Positions 1 through 7,939 of a DNA stretch of 53,115 nucleotides are shown piece after piece. Position 1 is the stretch's first letter. Every line of letters begins with the position of its first letter. A model generated the notes under the pieces. That model saw only the letters and a program-made list of their open reading frames with translations, did not search any database and had not been told where the DNA came from. Position numbers and translations under genes: made by a program. Source of the stretch: Alistipes sp. Its GTDB lineage: Bacteria > Bacteroidota > Bacteroidia > Bacteroidales > Rikenellaceae. The DNA is taken from the NCBI GenBank assembly GCA_017399485.1, contig JAFQCA010000003.1, forward strand, positions 1 through 53,115, read 5' to 3'.

Positions 1-52
1 ATAATTCGCCACACCACTCGCATTTTTTCTGAATGTCGATGTTACTAGCCAT
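1..52 (-). CDS. partial zinc-ribbon DNA-binding protein, cut by the window edge
   Basis: A minus-strand reading frame opens with ATG at 52-50 and stays open to base 1. It encodes MASNIDIQKKCEWCGEL. The C-x2-C pair at residues 11 and 14, so close to the N-terminus, resembles the short zinc ribbon that begins many Bacteroidetes helix-turn-helix proteins encoded beside tyrosine integrases on conjugative transposons. That family assignment rests on only 17 residues. The gene reads away from mnmE and off the window, so a mobile element may continue to the left. A second in-frame-independent ATG lies 5 bases upstream but gives a frame with no such motif. The function, possibly excisionase-like, is inferred. 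Confidence 0.5.
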   Translation of the reverse strand, partial: MASNIDIQKKCEWCGEL

Positions 53-80
53 TTCATTTATCTTTTAATTTCGCCAAAAA

Positions 81-120
81 TGTATCTCTGCGTCTCACTG
101 TGTCTCACAGCGTCTCATTT
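81..120 (-). repeat. phased 10-bp direct repeats (iteron-like)
   Basis: Read on the minus strand, the units are TGAGACGCTG, TGAGACACAG and TGAGACGCAG, followed by a degenerate AGATACATTT. The spacing is exactly 10 bp, one helical turn, so a protein would meet each unit on the same DNA face. They lie 30-70 bp upstream of the partial zinc-ribbon gene. A role as binding sites for that protein or for an integrase/excisionase is inferred. Confidence 0.55.
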
Positions 121-127
121 TTCCATC

Positions 128-165
128 ACCTCGCCAACGCAAAATCGCATTTCAAGCGGCGAGGT
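128..165. repeat. inverted repeat ACCTCGCC/GGCGAGGT with adjoining direct repeat
   Basis: ACCTCGCC at 128-135 is the exact complement of GGCGAGGT at 158-165, with 22 bases between them. The octamer GAGGTACA then occurs twice, at 161-168 and 172-179. No gene occupies this stretch. It could be part of the end of an integrated element or a regulator site. No T-run follows, so it is not an obvious terminator. Confidence 0.4.
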
Positions 166-233
166 ACACAGGAGGTACAAAAACAGGCGTAAAAAGGCTT
201 AGCAACGATTAACAACGATGCTTGCACAAACAA

Positions 234-260
234 ATATAGCACCCGTAAAGAGTGCTATAT
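234..260 (-). terminator. terminator of mnmE
   Basis: ATATAGCAC (234-242) pairs perfectly with GTGCTATAT (252-260) around a 9-base loop. On the minus strand the stem is followed by TTTGTTTG. It lies 42 bases past the mnmE stop codon. Confidence 0.6.
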
Positions 261-301
261 TAATCATTTATGATTGATTTAACTATTTGATAATCAACTA
301 T

Positions 302-1666
302 TTACTTTCCGATGCAAAAGCGGGAAAATATGTTTTGGAGGACGTCTTCGGATGTGATTTCGCCTGTTATAGTGCCAAGGTGGTAGAGGACTTGGCGGAT
401 GTCTTCACTCAATAAATCTGTAGGCAAGCCCGTACGGAGGGCACTTAATGCTGCCTGCAACGATTCGGCGGCGGCTCGCAAGGCCTCATAGTGACGTTGA
501 GACGAGACCACGACGTCTCCTCGATAGGCCGTCTGTGCGTCAAAGCGCGATTGCAGAACATTTCGCAATTCATCAATGCCTACACCCGTCTTGGCGGACA
601 AATATATAACACCATCGGCATTTTTATTAATCGCACAGTCGCAATTCTCCCGAAGGTCAATCTTTGTAACAACCTTATATACAACCTGTTCAGCCGACGG
701 CACATAACCTTGCATATCATCGTTCATCGTCGTTGAATCATCATCCGTAAGCCATAAGATTATATGCGCCCTACGCAATGCCTCCGACGTACGTTCGATA
801 CCCATACGCTCAAGCACATCATCAGTAGAATGTAAGCCTGCCGTATCAATAAAACGGAACACAACGCCACCTATATTGCACGTTGCCTCTATCGTATCGC
901 GTGTAGTACCTGCGATATCTGAGACCATAGCTCTCTGCTCGCCTACCAAACGATTCAACAACGTACTCTTGCCGACATTTGGTCTTCCTACAATAGCCAC
1001 ATTCACGCCCTCCTTCAAGGCGTTACCAAGCGAGAACGAATTGGCCAACTCCATCACTCGGTCATAAGTTTGCTTTAACAAATCCTCCAAATGACTCCTA
1101 TCGGCAAACTCCACATCCTCCTCTGAGAAGTCCAACTCCAACTCAAGTAAAGATGTTATCTGCAGCAGTTTATCGCGCAATGCGCTCAACTCCTCGGAAT
1201 AAGCTCCACGCATCTGCGTCGATGCCACAGCGTGCGAGGCGCGTGATTCTGCAGCAATAATATCGGCTACGGCTTCGGCTTGTGACAAATCCATTCGACC
1301 TGCAACAAAGGCTCGGCGCGTAAACTCACCCGCATAAGCCATACGCACCCCGCGTTGTGTAAAAAGCGATACAATGCGCTCTACAACATAGCGTGAGCCG
1401 TGCGAAGAAATCTCCACCAGATTCTCACCCGTGTATGAGTGTGGCGCACGAAAAACGCTTACCAAAACATCATCTACAACCTCCTCGCCATCTACGATAT
1501 TACCATAATGCACCGTCGAGGCAGCCACATCACACAAGGCGTGTCGCCCACGAAAGACCTCATCACACACCTCGATGGCCCTCTCGCCACTCAATCGTAT
1601 TATACACAATGCTCCCCCTACAGGTGTAGCGGGAGCAATGATAGTATCGTTGTCATCAAAAAACAT
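302..1666 (-). CDS. mnmE: tRNA modification GTPase MnmE
   Basis: MnmE is the GTPase partner of MnmG in making 5-carboxymethylaminomethyl-type modifications at wobble U34 of tRNA. The 454-residue length is normal. The N-terminal folate-binding domain spans about residues 1-120. An embedded G domain follows, with GRPNVGKST at 227-235 (G1), DTAG at 274-277 (G3), TKID at 334-337 (G4) and SAK near 357. The protein ends in CIGK, the C-terminal motif whose cysteine is essential in the family. It is last in the minus-strand run from parA, 50 bases after mltD, and has its own terminator. The codons for FCIGK and the stop form the attachment site of SGI1-type elements in Gammaproteobacteria, which matters here because mobile-element-like DNA begins just beyond this gene. 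Confidence 0.97.
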   Translation of the reverse strand: MFFDDNDTIIAPATPVGGALCIIRLSGERAIEVCDEVFRGRHALCDVAASTVHYGNIVDGEEVVDDVLVSVFRAPHSYTGENLVEISSHGSRYVVERIVSLFTQRGVRMAYAGEFTRRAFVAGRMDLSQAEAVADIIAAESRASHAVASTQMRGAYSEELSALRDKLLQITSLLELELDFSEEDVEFADRSHLEDLLKQTYDRVMELANSFSLGNALKEGVNVAIVGRPNVGKSTLLNRLVGEQRAMVSDIAGTTRDTIEATCNIGGVVFRFIDTAGLHSTDDVLERMGIERTSEALRRAHIILWLTDDDSTTMNDDMQGYVPSAEQVVYKVVTKIDLRENCDCAINKNADGVIYLSAKTGVGIDELRNVLQSRFDAQTAYRGDVVVSSQRHYEALRAAAESLQAALSALRTGLPTDLLSEDIRQVLYHLGTITGEITSEDVLQNIFSRFCIGK

Positions 1667-1716
1667 AATCGCTTATTGGTTTCGGATTTATCTATAGGTC
1701 AAAATCCAATGATGCT

Positions 1717-3132
1717 CTATTTTTCAATCCTCAATCGCTGGCCGATACTCAACTTATTGGCATTCTTGATTCCATTCCAACGCATTAGTTGTGTAGTAGT
1801 TACACGATACTTACGAGCAATAGCACCCAATGTCTCGCCACTCTTGACCTTGTGGTAAGTGACTGATGCCTGCGCAATCTTTTTCTGTACCGTTTCGGGA
1901 TTCAGATACTCCTTCAAATACATAGAATCCTTTGCAAAGATAGCCGCTTCGTTAGTCACATACTCTGTCAAGCGATTAGCCGGCAACACAAGCGTATAAG
2001 GCTTTGTCGTTGCAGGGATAATATCCAACTTATACTGCGGATTCAACATCTTGAGCGTCTCGTTTGGTACATCGATGGTCGAAGATACCTGGCCCAAATG
2101 CATCAGGCGTGAGACGTGAACCGTATCAACTGCGATAGGCAAAGGAGGCTCGGCACTTGTTATATTGTGCGCCTGATGATAGACATAGGCATACGATGCA
2201 GCAATAAATGCAGGAACATAGCCTCGTGTCTCCGACGGTAGGAACCAATATACATCCCAGAACGATTGCGGATTGCCACCAGCACGCGCCAATGCCTTAT
2301 TCACATTACCTTGACCACAATTATAGGCAGCAAGAGCCAAACTCCAATCATTATATAAATCATAGAGATACTTCAAATGCTTACACGCTGCTTTGGTTGA
2401 TTTTACCGGGTCATAGCGCTCATCGACCATTGAGTTAATCTCCAATCCGTAGGCTTTACCCGTCGGTGGCATAAACTGCCACAAACCTGTAGCGCCCACT
2501 CTTGATACAGCTGTTGCGACCAATGCCGACTCTACAACGGCCAATGCTCGCAACTCAACAGGCAAGCCCGCTTTAAGCAACTCCTCCTCAATCATCGGGA
2601 AGTAATATTTTGCACGCGCCAGCACGCGGCTCATCAAACCAGAGCCATCAACATAGCGTTTAATATATGTACGTACCACCTCGTTATAAGGCAAGTGTAT
2701 TGGTGTTACTATCGCCTTTATTCGTGCCGCATACAACGAATCAAGCGACGCATCGGTATCCATCGTCACAGGCTCGCAGACATATTTATCAAAAAAGTTC
2801 TGCATAGCATCGTTCACCTGTTTCAGTTTAAGTTGCTCGGCTAATGAGTCGGCTGCGGCAGGGGTATAATCCACCTTGAACTGCTCAACAGGCTTCACCG
2901 CCTTACGAGCCTCCATTTCACGATGCCACGCGGCCTGCCAATCGCTTTCGCGCTGACGATACTCCTCAACAAGTGTAGCCAACGAATCCGATTTTATTCT
3001 CTCTTGAGCAAGTTGCTCTTTCACACTTAATTTTTTTACTCGCTTACTGCGTGATTGAGTTTGCGCCTCTGCCGACAACACGACCATACCCAACGCGCAT
3101 ACCATTGCGAGTGAAAATAAAACTTTACGCAT
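1717..3132 (-). CDS. mltD: membrane-bound lytic murein transglycosylase D-like protein (SLT + LysM)
   Basis: This is a periplasmic peptidoglycan-cleaving enzyme of 471 residues. A signal peptide ends near AEAQ at residue 24. A coiled region to about residue 110 is followed by an SLT (GH23-like) domain at about 180-300. The likely catalytic acid is Glu201 in VVESAL, followed by GLWQFMPPTGKAYGL and ALAAYNCGQGNV. One LysM domain occupies about 427-469. It starts 3 bases after the DUF5683 gene stop, so translation is probably coupled. The order parA-parB-DUF5683-mltD recurs in Bacteroidales, which ties cell-wall turnover to chromosome partition by location only. The protein lacks the MltD lipobox cysteine, so 'MltD-like' is by domain order. 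Confidence 0.9.
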   Translation of the reverse strand: MRKVLFSLAMVCALGMVVLSAEAQTQSRSKRVKKLSVKEQLAQERIKSDSLATLVEEYRQRESDWQAAWHREMEARKAVKPVEQFKVDYTPAAADSLAEQLKLKQVNDAMQNFFDKYVCEPVTMDTDASLDSLYAARIKAIVTPIHLPYNEVVRTYIKRYVDGSGLMSRVLARAKYYFPMIEEELLKAGLPVELRALAVVESALVATAVSRVGATGLWQFMPPTGKAYGLEINSMVDERYDPVKSTKAACKHLKYLYDLYNDWSLALAAYNCGQGNVNKALARAGGNPQSFWDVYWFLPSETRGYVPAFIAASYAYVYHQAHNITSAEPPLPIAVDTVHVSRLMHLGQVSSTIDVPNETLKMLNPQYKLDIIPATTKPYTLVLPANRLTEYVTNEAAIFAKDSMYLKEYLNPETVQKKIAQASVTYHKVKSGETLGAIARKYRVTTTQLMRWNGIKNANKLSIGQRLRIEK

Positions 3133-3135
3133 TAT

Positions 3136-4347
3136 TTAGAATGTAAGATTTAGATTAAAACCAAATATGGGATTACCTCCCGCCACATAAGAATATTGAT
3201 AATCGAACATAGGTTCGACCTTTACGGTCAAATCATCCGACACGTCAAAATCCTTCAAATGAGCATCTACGTGAGCATCAACGGCCTGAAAAGCATATAC
3301 GGCAGCCGTCAAAATAATACTCAAATCTCGATTACGCCTATACGAATCACGCAGATTCTTAAGGAACGTCGTTGAATAACGCCCTCTAAACTCATCCTTC
3401 GAGACTCCATCGGGATAGTTTTCGGGATGCTCATCAAAATCGGCTCGCAAAGCGTGGGCAGTCTTAAATCGTTTGAACCCACGATTGTTCCAGTCAAACA
3501 CATATACCATCGAAGCCATACCTCCCACGACGATAGGTACTTTCCAATAACTCTCATTATAGACTTGTCCGGCACCGGGGCATATCAACGACAATGTTGT
3601 AGCCTTCTTTACAGCCGACACCTCATTTGTCGAGTACTTTATCGCCGCATCACCCAAGAAATATATATACGATACGGCCGCCGCACCCCACAACAATTGA
3701 CGTGTGGTATTCGTGCGTATCATACGACGTTGCAACAGATTCATCTCTTCGGTGCGTGACATTCCTTCAAGCAGCATCGCATCGTACTCTCTTTTCATAG
3801 GCTTATACTTGCTGCCTTGATGTATTGCCAAACCTATCGAGCCACCCAACGTACCATACAATATGGGGAGTTTCCAATATTGCTTGTTATATATCTGACC
3901 ATATCCGGGCAGTACCATCGATGTCAGACACACTTTTGACAGCGACATAGAGTCACTAAACCACGGCTCGCGAGGGATAATATTGCCGTTAGCATCCAAA
4001 CGGTCTGCTTGACGGGCACGCTCCTTACGACGGGCTACTCGCGCCAACGAGTCCTGACGTTGTTTAGCCTGCTTGTCAATCAGTTTCTGTACTGCAGCCA
4101 ACGAATCAGCATCGAGCATAGCGATAGAGTCGGCGCGGGCTATAGCCGCAGAATCGGCCTGCATCACGCCGCCCGCAATGATTTGTTTGTTGCCTCGTTT
4201 AAGCGTCTGGGCATCAACGCTCTGCACTCCGACACCCACCATCAGCACAATCATCAATGCTACGATACGGCACACAGACCATCCTGCAACAAGTTTTCCT
4301 TGTCGCATACACCCTATCATTGCCCCTATTGCCGTCAAATCTATCAT
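3136..4347 (-). CDS. DUF5683 domain-containing membrane protein
   Basis: 403 residues. The N-terminus is long before a hydrophobic stretch (about 28-42) ending near VDAQ, so a later start such as Met14 is possible. Residues 48-125 are Ala/Asp/Lys-rich. Two similar segments follow: LPGYGQIYNKQYWKLPILYG near 160 and a CPGAGQVYNESYWKVPIV-type repeat near 250. Each precedes a hydrophobic helix, which is the hallmark of DUF5683. The function is unknown. The C-terminus (FGFNLNLTF) ends in an aromatic residue. It sits between parB (5 bases) and mltD (3 bases), a conserved position in Bacteroidales. Confidence 0.85.
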   Translation of the reverse strand: MIDLTAIGAMIGCMRQGKLVAGWSVCRIVALMIVLMVGVGVQSVDAQTLKRGNKQIIAGGVMQADSAAIARADSIAMLDADSLAAVQKLIDKQAKQRQDSLARVARRKERARQADRLDANGNIIPREPWFSDSMSLSKVCLTSMVLPGYGQIYNKQYWKLPILYGTLGGSIGLAIHQGSKYKPMKREYDAMLLEGMSRTEEMNLLQRRMIRTNTTRQLLWGAAAVSYIYFLGDAAIKYSTNEVSAVKKATTLSLICPGAGQVYNESYWKVPIVVGGMASMVYVFDWNNRGFKRFKTAHALRADFDEHPENYPDGVSKDEFRGRYSTTFLKNLRDSYRRNRDLSIILTAAVYAFQAVDAHVDAHLKDFDVSDDLTVKVEPMFDYQYSYVAGGNPIFGFNLNLTF

Positions 4348-4352
4348 ATAGG

Positions 4353-5210
4353 CTATTTATTGCGCAAACGCTCAATAATCAAATCTATCTCCTCGTCACC
4401 AGAGAACTCTATAACAATCTTGCCACCGCCATTCTTGCCGCGCTTGATGCTTATATTTTGCGAGAAATATGGCTCCAACTGCTCAACCAAACGTGAATAC
4501 GATTCGGGATATTCCTCTTCCGCCTTTGTTGCAGTCGCGGGCACTTCGGCCATCTTACGCGCCAACTCCTCCATCTGGCGTACCGACAACGACTTCTTTA
4601 GGCAGCGTTTCAAAGCCACCACCTGCTGCTCGGCTGCTACACCGGCTATCGCCTTGGCGTGGCCCATCGAGATAAGGCCCTCCTTCAATGCAAGTTGCAC
4701 CTCATCAGGCAGATTCAGCAAACGCATATAGTTAGATACCGTCGAGCGTTTTTTACCCACCTTATCAGCCATAGCCTCCTGTGTCAAACCGCACTCCTCG
4801 ATAAGACGTTGCATACCCAATGCAATCTCTATGGCATTCAAGTCCTGACGCTGGATATTCTCAACCAATGCCATAGCGTGCAGATTCTCATCATCCACAT
4901 CGCGTATATAAGCAGGCAGACGCTCCACACCCACCATCTGCGCAGCACGCCAACGACGCTCTCCACTGATGATAATATACTCTTCACCCGACTTCTTAAC
5001 CGTGATAGGCTGGATAACACCCAACTGTTTGATAGATTCTGCCAACTCAGCGAGTGCCTCATCATCAAACTGTGTACGTGGCTGTGTCGGATTGGGAATA
5101 ATCTTCTCAACTGCAATCTCGGCCATCTGCGTCATCGGTGTAGCCTTCACCGACACCTTATCGGTACCGAATATGGCATCCAGACCTCGTCCTAAACCCT
5201 TCTGTTTCAT
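4353..5210 (-). CDS. parB: chromosome-partitioning protein ParB
   Basis: ParB is the CTP-dependent clamp that loads at parS sites and works with ParA in chromosome segregation. The 285-residue length is typical. The N-terminal peptide KGLGRGLDAIFG is characteristic. The ParB/Spo0J nuclease-like domain (about 30-120) carries SGERRWRAAQ, the CTP-binding/clamp-closing arginine motif. A helix-turn-helix follows (LTQEAMADKVGKKRSTVSNY), then a C-terminal dimerisation region. It lies 12 bases downstream of parA. I found no consensus parS palindrome (TGTTTCACGTGAAACA) in the window. Confidence 0.96.
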   Translation of the reverse strand: MKQKGLGRGLDAIFGTDKVSVKATPMTQMAEIAVEKIIPNPTQPRTQFDDEALAELAESIKQLGVIQPITVKKSGEEYIIISGERRWRAAQMVGVERLPAYIRDVDDENLHAMALVENIQRQDLNAIEIALGMQRLIEECGLTQEAMADKVGKKRSTVSNYMRLLNLPDEVQLALKEGLISMGHAKAIAGVAAEQQVVALKRCLKKSLSVRQMEELARKMAEVPATATKAEEEYPESYSRLVEQLEPYFSQNISIKRGKNGGGKIVIEFSGDEEIDLIIERLRNK

Positions 5211-5222
5211 ATTTTAAGTCTA

Positions 5223-5993
5223 TTATTTACTCTTTTTGCGGTTACGCTTCAAAAACTCTTTGGCCAGATTGAGATAATTGACCGAACCTGTCGCTGCCGC
5301 ATCGTACAACATAATCGGCTTGCCGTGCGACGGAGCCTCTCCCAAGCGGATATTACGTTGTATAACCGTATCAAATGCCAACTCGCCAAAGTGCTCGCGC
5401 ACCTCAGTGGCAACCTGATTGTTCAGACGGTTACGCATATACATAGTCAGCACAAAACCCTCAATATCCAACTCTGGATTCAATCCCCCCTTAACCAACT
5501 TTATCGTATTAAGCAGTTTACTCAAACCCTCAAGTGCCAAATACTCACACTGCACGGGGATAAGCACAGAGTCGGCTGCTGTCAAAATATTCACCGTCGT
5601 ATAGCCCAACGAAGGCGAGCAATCAACAAATATATAATCGAATTTATCGCGTACCTGATTGATAATCTCTTTGATTACAAAGTGAGCATTCTCCATCATC
5701 GGCAACTCGGTATCTGCCGCCACCAATTTTATGCTCGAAGGCAACAACCACAACTTCTTCACATCGGGGCTTTGCAGGATAACCTCCTCGGCTCTCTTAT
5801 CACCAACGATACACTCGTATATACCGTCAAGTTCAATATCAAAACCCAATCCCGATGTAGCATTAGCCTGTGGGTCGGCATCAAGCAGCAACACTTTTTT
5901 ACCCAACAAAGCCAACGAGGCTGCCAGATTTATCGCTGTCGTGGTCTTACCCACACCACCCTTTTGATTTGCCAATGCTATTACTTTTGCCAT
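5223..5993 (-). CDS. parA: chromosome-partitioning ATPase ParA (Soj)
   Basis: 256-residue deviant Walker ATPase without an N-terminal DNA-binding extension, so of the chromosomal Soj type. The Walker A motif is KGGVGKTT at residues 11-18, with the signature lysine at 11. LLDADPQANAT near residue 39 and FVDCSPSLGYTT near 122 supply the other nucleotide-site elements. It is first in the minus-strand run parA-parB-DUF5683-mltD-mnmE. A probable promoter lies about 120 bases upstream at 6114-6144. Confidence 0.96.
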   Translation of the reverse strand: MAKVIALANQKGGVGKTTTAINLAASLALLGKKVLLLDADPQANATSGLGFDIELDGIYECIVGDKRAEEVILQSPDVKKLWLLPSSIKLVAADTELPMMENAHFVIKEIINQVRDKFDYIFVDCSPSLGYTTVNILTAADSVLIPVQCEYLALEGLSKLLNTIKLVKGGLNPELDIEGFVLTMYMRNRLNNQVATEVREHFGELAFDTVIQRNIRLGEAPSHGKPIMLYDAAATGSVNYLNLAKEFLKRNRKKSK

Positions 5994-6113
5994 ATCGTAT
6001 TAATCTCTAAAAAGTTTCTTTACACTACCTCCCTGCTATCGCACGCCTATTGCCCGACATAATGTTGCAACTGCCACAACAACGGCTACGGATTCAAGCA
6101 GGATATAATCGGA

Positions 6114-6144
6114 CAAAATTAATGAATTTATATTAATTTTCACA
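6114..6144 (-). promoter_or_regulatory. probable promoter of the parA operon
   Basis: On the minus strand, TAATTTTG (6121-6114) matches the Bacteroidetes -7 box TAnnTTTG. TGTG (6144-6141) stands 19 bases upstream, one base off the -33 box TTTG. This predicts a leader of roughly 115 bases before parA. Confidence 0.5.
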
Positions 6145-6164
6145 ATCGTTGCGAAAAAATGTAT

Positions 6165-6172
6165 TAACTTTG
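6165..6172 (+). promoter_or_regulatory. -7 promoter box for the 221-residue secreted protein gene
   Basis: TAACTTTG matches TAnnTTTG and lies 24 bases before the ATG at 6197. No good TTTG is seen at the -33 spacing, so the promoter may be weak or activator-dependent. Confidence 0.4.
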
Positions 6173-6196
6173 TGAATAAATTAAACTCTTGACTGT

Positions 6197-6862
6197 ATGA
6201 TGAAAATATTTGATACATACACTGCTATATGTAAATATGCTGTATGCTTAGCTTTTGCATTACTGTTGGGCAACGAAGCAATAGCCCAACAGCCCAATAA
6301 AAGCCAAATGCAACAAACACAAGCCTCTCTGCAGCCGACGGAAGATGATATTCCTGACGGTTATAAAAGAATGGAGACAGATTACATAGTGGTAAATATT
6401 CCCAAAGGGTGGAGATTCGAGGGTATATACAATAAGGCCTATCCTCGTCCATACGGGATGGCTGTAAGAACAGGAGTGGAGTCTCGTATAGGAAAAGATT
6501 GGTTTGTGATTATTGTAGGAGAGACGGAGGATGGTAGTAAATTACATATTGGCTCTTATGACCCTGAAACAACGATTAGCCATAAAAAGAATAAAATCAA
6601 AGTTGGAGATAAGGATGTGTACGAGATTTTAGAAACCAGACTCGATAGTAATCCTTTTGGCGGTAGCGGTATCTATCACATCTATTCTTTGGAGTATCAC
6701 GAAGGACATAGTTGGATAGATTTTAATGTGGCAGACTTTACTCCCGATGTGAACTCCGTTGAAGAGTCGGAAATGATACAATCAATTAAACCTATTATAT
6801 TCGAGGCTTGCAGGTCATTCATACTAAAACAACATATTAAACCCGCTCCTAAACAACGATAA
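6197..6862 (+). CDS. secreted protein of unknown function
   Basis: 221 residues. A signal peptide covers about 1-30 (hydrophobic CKYAVCLAFALLLGNEAIAQ). A Gln-rich linker follows, then a compact domain from about residue 55 containing KRMETDYIVVNIPKGWRF, which resembles the opening strands of small secreted lipoprotein-like domains. There is no lipobox. No family is recognised. It is transcribed away from parA from its own -7 box and ends 21 bases before the CPBP gene, with no terminator between them. It is more AT-rich than its neighbours, which may mean recent acquisition or relaxed selection. Confidence 0.7.
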   Translation: MMKIFDTYTAICKYAVCLAFALLLGNEAIAQQPNKSQMQQTQASLQPTEDDIPDGYKRMETDYIVVNIPKGWRFEGIYNKAYPRPYGMAVRTGVESRIGKDWFVIIVGETEDGSKLHIGSYDPETTISHKKNKIKVGDKDVYEILETRLDSNPFGGSGIYHIYSLEYHEGHSWIDFNVADFTPDVNSVEESEMIQSIKPIIFEACRSFILKQHIKPAPKQR

Positions 6863-6883
6863 CCATATTTTCATAAATTGTAT

Positions 6884-7876
6884 ATGTCACAAAATATAAT
6901 AAATCCCTCTACAAACGGCAATTCTACGGAAAATATTGTCGAAAAATCGGTCGAGAACAACCCCGCCAATCTGCCCGAAAAAACGGCGGAAGTCAGCGAG
7001 GCGTCAGTTGCTCAAGATGAGCAGGTTACGTCGCTTGGCGAGCCCTCGCCGAGCCGAGGTTTCAAGTGGTATGACGTAATCGTTATTTTGTTGCTCTTTT
7101 TCCTCTCGCAGGGTGTCGGTGCGTTTATCGCCGTCAGGTTGGGTTGCACGCCTCCCGATGTGGCGTTATTCAGCGATACCGATTTCGAGGTTGTGGAGAA
7201 TGCCGAGTCGATGCAGGCCCGTTTTGTGGCTGTCACATTTGCCTTTGCCATTGTCGTCTGCTTTATCTCGCTCGCGCTCTACAAGTGGGTGCGAGGCTGG
7301 AAATCACGCATCGCGTTCCGCTCACCGAGTTGGGGCGCACCCTTCAGGCTGTTGTGCGGATATTTGCTACTGTGGTGCATAAGCATCACCATTGAACCCA
7401 TCACCGCCCGCATACCCGCCGACCAAAGCGCACTTGGCGCTGGTGGCTGGCTATTGCTATCGGCCGTTGTATTGGCTCCACTGCTCGAAGAGGTGGTCTT
7501 CAGAGGCTACATAACAAGCGGATTACAATACGCCTACGGGCCTATTACAGCGTGGTTTATTTCGTCACTCATCTTCGGCATTGCTCACGGCGATATTGCG
7601 CCTGCCATCAATGCCACATTTTGCGGACTTGTTCTCGGATTCTACTATATGCGTTACCGCTCATTGATGTTGGTGATAATGTTACACTCGATGAACAACC
7701 TGACGGCTTGTTTCCTCTCTACCGTCGATTTAGACCAAACGCCTATAAGCGACATCTTGGGTGGAGGTAAACTATATTGGGGCATATACGCACTCTGTTT
7801 AGTGGTAACCTTGCTCTCTTTTGTACGTATGTACAACAGCCTAAAACGACTTAAAAGCAACAAATCTGCATATTAA
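6884..7876 (+). CDS. CPBP family intramembrane glutamic endopeptidase
   Basis: Polytopic inner-membrane protease of the CPBP/Rce1 (ABI) family, 330 residues from the ATG at 6884. A TTG two codons upstream is a less likely start. A hydrophilic N-terminal tail of about 55 residues precedes several membrane helices. The family motifs are present: EEVVFRG with the paired glutamates at about 202-203, HGDIAPAINATFCG with its histidine near 235, and HSMNN with its histidine near 268. These form the proposed catalytic site. Substrate is unknown. In bacteria the family has been linked to peptide maturation and protein processing. Confidence 0.88.
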   Translation: MSQNIINPSTNGNSTENIVEKSVENNPANLPEKTAEVSEASVAQDEQVTSLGEPSPSRGFKWYDVIVILLLFFLSQGVGAFIAVRLGCTPPDVALFSDTDFEVVENAESMQARFVAVTFAFAIVVCFISLALYKWVRGWKSRIAFRSPSWGAPFRLLCGYLLLWCISITIEPITARIPADQSALGAGGWLLLSAVVLAPLLEEVVFRGYITSGLQYAYGPITAWFISSLIFGIAHGDIAPAINATFCGLVLGFYYMRYRSLMLVIMLHSMNNLTACFLSTVDLDQTPISDILGGGKLYWGIYALCLVVTLLSFVRMYNSLKRLKSNKSAY

Positions 7877-7922
7877 AAGTAATAATCTCGACAATATCTA
7901 CGTTAAATTCAAGTAAAAAAAC

Positions 7923-7930
7923 TATCTTTG
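7923..7930 (+). promoter_or_regulatory. -7 promoter box of the surA-ostA operon, almost at the start codon
   Basis: TATCTTTG matches TAnnTTTG. It ends only 9 bases before the preferred ATG at 7940, so the predicted transcript has a leader of about 5 bases or fewer. The -33 region is weak. Confidence 0.4.
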
Positions 7931-7939
7931 TCGGATAAT

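Noticed and set aside
4009..4731. 240-codon plus-strand open frame
   Set aside because: It lies opposite the DUF5683 and parB genes and crosses their boundary. Its composition (His, Arg, Ser-rich) is that of an antisense shadow.
6884..7876. TTG at 6878 as start of the CPBP gene
   Set aside because: An ATG two codons later gives the same protein; TTG is rarer and nothing favours it.
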